Origin: an uncultured Eubacteriales bacterium
GTDB lineage: Bacteria; Bacillota; Clostridia; Oscillospirales; Ruminococcaceae
Length of the DNA: 15,401 nt
Direction of reading: 5' to 3'
NCBI GenBank assembly: GCA_900318545.1
Contig: ONLC01000015.1
Span: 1-15,401, forward strand
In this document: piece after piece, positions 13,180 to 15,401 of the stretch
Numbering within the stretch: the stretch's first letter is position 1
How the letters are laid out: the number at the start of each line of letters is the position of its first letter
Position numbers and translations under genes: made by a program
Notes under the pieces: model-generated
Databases searched by the model: none
The model's input: only the letters and a program-made list of their open reading frames with translations
What the model was told of the DNA's origin: nothing

Positions 13180-15279
13180 TTATCTGATTTCGGGCAGCTT
13201 GTAAAGCCTGCTCTGTTTTGGTTTAATTCCCATTGTGGTATTCAGCACTATCTTATCAAGCAGCATCAGCATCGAAGGCAGTATGCAGATTACTGTCACC
13301 ATACTGATAAGGGCTCCTCTTGACATGAGCGAGCACAGCTGCGAGATCATATCAACGCTTGAGTAGATACCGACACCGAATGTAGCAGCGAAGAAGCCCA
13401 GAGCACTTACAATGATTGACTTCATCGAGGTAGAAAGTGCAATGTAAACAGCCTCGTGCTTATCCTTGCCTTGTGAGCGTTCAAGCTTGTATCTTGTGGT
13501 CATCAGTATCGCATAGTCAACTGTAGCACCGAGCTGTATAGTTCCGATAACTACCGATGCAATAAACGGAATTACCGTATGTGTGTAGCAGGGAACTGCC
13601 ATGTTCACAAATACTGCAAACTCAATGACTGTTACCAGAATTATCGGCAGAGTCAGCGACCTGAGTGCGACAAGGATTATCACGAATACTGCTGCGATAG
13701 ATACCACATTAACTACCTTGAAGTCACGGTCGGTTATGCTTATAAGGTCCTTGGTAGCAGGTGCCTCACCGATTATCATGCCTTCCTTGTCGTAGTCCTT
13801 TATGATCTTGTCTATCTTGTCTATCTGCTTGTTCACATCTTCGGAGGCTACCTTGTAGTTTGAGCCTACCAGCATCATCTGGTAGTTGTTGCTCTTCAGC
13901 ATCTTTGTTATCCTTTTCGGGACTGCCTCAGACGGTATTGACGGCCCTATCAGAGTATCGAGTCCAAGACAGAACTTAACGCCCTTAACGCTCTCGATCT
14001 TCTTTGCCATCATATTAACATCTTTTGACTTCATATCAGCATCGCATATAATAATGTGTGTAGATGCCATATTGTACTCATCTGCAAGCTTTGAGTTTGC
14101 CACAACGCTGTTTAAGTCCTTCGGGAGCGTATCGGTCAGGTTGTAGTAAACGTCTGTATGAGTCTCACCGTAGACCGCAGGAATAAGAATGATAACAAAA
14201 GCTATCAGAAATGCCCAGTGGTGCTTTACAATGAATTTAGCAGGCTTATCAAGGCTCGGGATAATATCTCTGTGTATCGTTTTTGTAAGAGCCTTGTCAA
14301 AGATAAGTATCATTGAGGGCAGTATAGTTATGCAGCAGAGCACTCCGATAACAACACCCTTTGCCATAACGATACCCATGTCCATACCGAGCTTGTAGGT
14401 CATAAAGCAGAGTGCTAAAAATCCTGCGACAGTTGTTACCGAGCTCGATACAACGGAAACTATCGTGTTTCCTATTGCAGTTGCCATAGCCTCGTGACTG
14501 TCAGAGTTCTTTTCCTTTTCCTCCTTGTAGCTGTGCCACAGGAAGATAGAGTAGTCGGTAGTAACCGCAAGCTGCAGCACCGCCGCCAGCGCCTTCGTAA
14601 TGTACGAAATCTTGCCCAGAAACAGGTTCGTACCCAGGTTGTACATAATCGGAATGCCGATCGAAGCCAGAAAGATGAACGGCACCAGCCACGAATCCAT
14701 CGACAAACTCAAGGCAATCGCCGACAGCAGCACAGCCATCGCCACATAGATCGGCGCCTCACGGTTCGAAAGATCCTCTGTATCTACAAGCACCGCACTC
14801 ATTCCCGAAAGATAGCACTGCTCACTGCCAATGGTCCGGATCCTGCGTACCGCCGCCACCGTACCGTCTTCCGAAGTACCTTCATCAAACAGAATCAGAA
14901 GCACCGTACTGTCGCCGCTGTTGAACGCCTTGTACACCTCATCCGGCAGAAGTTCCCGCGGAACATCGATGCTCGCCACATCATCCCACCAGATCACGGA
15001 CTTTACATGGTCCACGTCCGCAATCTTTTCCTTCAGCTTCACGACATCCTTATCGTCCATGCCCTCGACGATATACATGGAGAAGGCACCGGTCCCAAAC
15101 TCATCCTTCAGGATGTCCTGACCCTGCATCGTCTCAATATCCTTCGGAAGATACGTGAGCATATCGTAGTTGACCTTCGTATGCGCATAGCCGATCGTTG
15201 CCGGTATCAACAGCAGCAGAGACGCTATCAGGATGGGTATGTGCAGCTTCACTACCCATTTGCCAAATTTTTTCGACAT
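13180..15279 (-). CDS. MMPL/RND-family transporter, with mosaic codon usage
   Basis: A 699-residue MMPL-type RND transporter, twelve predicted membrane helices in two similar halves. Half one: TM1 (~9-29), outside loop (~31-175), five helices to ~340 with TTDYS (240-244). Half two repeats this from ~362, with GATVDYAILMTTRYK. The Asp-Tyr pairs are the proton-relay motif of the family. Members export lipids, surfactants or drugs using proton motive force; the substrate here is unknown. ATG 15279 is preferred over TTG 15282 because GGAGGGAG ends only 1 nt before the TTG. The secreted heptad protein follows 19 nt later. Oddity: codons 1-238 use GCG for 15 of 20 Ala, while the rest use GCG for about 2 of 34 (hand count). 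Confidence 0.93.
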   Translation of the reverse strand: MSKKFGKWVVKLHIPILIASLLLLIPATIGYAHTKVNYDMLTYLPKDIETMQGQDILKDEFGTGAFSMYIVEGMDDKDVVKLKEKIADVDHVKSVIWWDDVASIDVPRELLPDEVYKAFNSGDSTVLLILFDEGTSEDGTVAAVRRIRTIGSEQCYLSGMSAVLVDTEDLSNREAPIYVAMAVLLSAIALSLSMDSWLVPFIFLASIGIPIMYNLGTNLFLGKISYITKALAAVLQLAVTTDYSIFLWHSYKEEKEKNSDSHEAMATAIGNTIVSVVSSSVTTVAGFLALCFMTYKLGMDMGIVMAKGVVIGVLCCITILPSMILIFDKALTKTIHRDIIPSLDKPAKFIVKHHWAFLIAFVIILIPAVYGETHTDVYYNLTDTLPKDLNSVVANSKLADEYNMASTHIIICDADMKSKDVNMMAKKIESVKGVKFCLGLDTLIGPSIPSEAVPKRITKMLKSNNYQMMLVGSNYKVASEDVNKQIDKIDKIIKDYDKEGMIIGEAPATKDLISITDRDFKVVNVVSIAAVFVIILVALRSLTLPIILVTVIEFAVFVNMAVPCYTHTVIPFIASVVIGTIQLGATVDYAILMTTRYKLERSQGKDKHEAVYIALSTSMKSIIVSALGFFAATFGVGIYSSVDMISQLCSLMSRGALISMVTVICILPSMLMLLDKIVLNTTMGIKPKQSRLYKLPEIR

Positions 15280-15283
15280 CAAA

Positions 15284-15291
15284 CTCCCTCC
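15284..15291 (-). promoter_or_regulatory. Ribosome binding site deciding the MMPL start
   Basis: GGAGGGAG on the minus strand; its GGAGG part lies 7 nt before ATG 15279, the right distance, whereas the adjacent TTG at 15282 would be too close. Confidence 0.85.
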
Positions 15292-15299
15292 AATGAAAA

Positions 15300-15313
15300 T
15301 TGACCACTAGTCA
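15300..15313. promoter_or_regulatory. Operator copy 1 (GACCACTAGTC core), downstream of the promoter
   Basis: TTGACCACTAGTCA contains the palindrome GAC-N5-GTC. It lies at about +11 to +24 of the predicted MMPL transcript, between promoter and ribosome site. It matches operator copy 2 in inverted orientation (11 of 14 bases; AATTGACCA-YY-AGTC in both). Binding by a TetR-type repressor is an inference from the palindrome and the transporter context. Confidence 0.65.
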
Positions 15314-15330
15314 TTTTTCATACGTGTATA

Positions 15331-15359
15331 TATTTATATGTTTTTCGACTGATGGTCAA
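15331..15359 (-). promoter_or_regulatory. Promoter of the MMPL/heptad operon
   Basis: Minus strand: TTGACC (15354-15359), 17-nt spacer, TAAATA (15331-15336); start near 15324 and a ~45-nt leader. The -35 box is inside operator copy 2, so a bound repressor would block polymerase. Confidence 0.65.
15346..15359. promoter_or_regulatory. Operator copy 2 (GACTGATGGTC core), overlapping the -35 box
   Basis: CGACTGATGGTCAA has the same GAC-N5-GTC palindrome as copy 1 and is arranged as its inverted copy. Core centres are 45 bp apart. The remaining 15361-15401 holds no feature I can support; the divergent regulator one would expect must lie outside the window. Confidence 0.65.
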
Positions 15360-15401
15360 TTATTTTTTCTAGACAAAAAGCGCTTACAGTGGGCTACAGT
15401 A

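Larger units (their letters stand above)
14566..15401. other. Segment with foreign codon style (possible recombined or chimeric block)
   Basis: From the right edge to about 14566 the MMPL gene prefers GCG, TCG, ACG and CCG. To the left it prefers GCA/GCT, ACA/ACT and ATA, like the rest of the window. The switch is sharp and lies in the codons of the conserved LAVTTDYS motif. A 269-codon antisense frame open only across this block (14494-15303) reflects the same compositional change. The reading frame is intact. An assembly join at a conserved motif is a real alternative. Confidence 0.6.

Noticed and set aside
14494..15303. 269-codon plus-strand frame opposite the MMPL gene
   Set aside because: The product is Arg/His/Gln-rich without domain pattern; it is open because the sense strand there uses unusual codons. 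The MMPL reading is secure.
15361..15401. Start of a divergent regulator gene at the right edge
   Set aside because: No start codon with ribosome site and no recognisable residues in the 41 bases; a repeated TACAGT is all that stands out.

Overview
The window looks like a chromosomal segment from an anaerobic, low-to-mid GC Firmicute of the Ruminococcus type (Oscillospiraceae). This is an inference from gene content: an intracellular GH26 mannanase, a SpoVB-like flippase/MazG/HU/RqcP cluster, an MMPL transporter paired with an LxxG-heptad protein, A-rich codon endings (GCA, AGA, ATA), strong GGAGG ribosome sites and near-consensus sigma-A promoters. I see no rRNA, tRNA, CRISPR array, insertion sequence or phage gene.

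Layout. Positions 1-2525 (minus): the 5' part of a GNAT acetyltransferase with its own consensus promoter, preceded by a complete RNase R gene. Positions 2612-2930 (plus): a small acidic 65-residue protein of unknown function, divergent from RNase R, ending at a strong hairpin shared with the convergent mannanase gene. Positions 2936-5022: a cytoplasmic GH26 mannanase (minus), divergent from an ADP-ribosylglycohydrolase (plus). Positions 5146-8286 (plus): SpoVB/YabM-like flippase, MazG, HU and the S4-domain protein RqcP. This is the Bacillus yabM-yabN-yabO neighbourhood with HU inserted, with no yabP or yabQ after it, and with a terminator between HU and RqcP. Positions 8332-9990 (minus): a membrane-anchored exported protein of unknown function with an Asp/Tyr-rich tail and its own promoter. 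Positions 10233-15279 (minus): a two-gene operon, MMPL-family transporter first, then a 975-residue secreted LxxG-heptad repeat protein. Positions 15280-15401: its promoter, bracketed by two inverted copies of an 11-bp operator.

The most striking observation is inside the MMPL gene. The first ~238 codons use GCG/TCG/ACG heavily, while the rest of the gene and its operon partner use the GCA/GCT style of the window. The switch falls at the conserved TTDYS transmembrane motif, so the gene is either a natural recombinant or an assembly chimera near the window edge. Other points of note are the modular 27- and ~25-residue repeats in the heptad protein, a MazG whose second domain has lost its metal-binding acids, and the two operators around the MMPL promoter.
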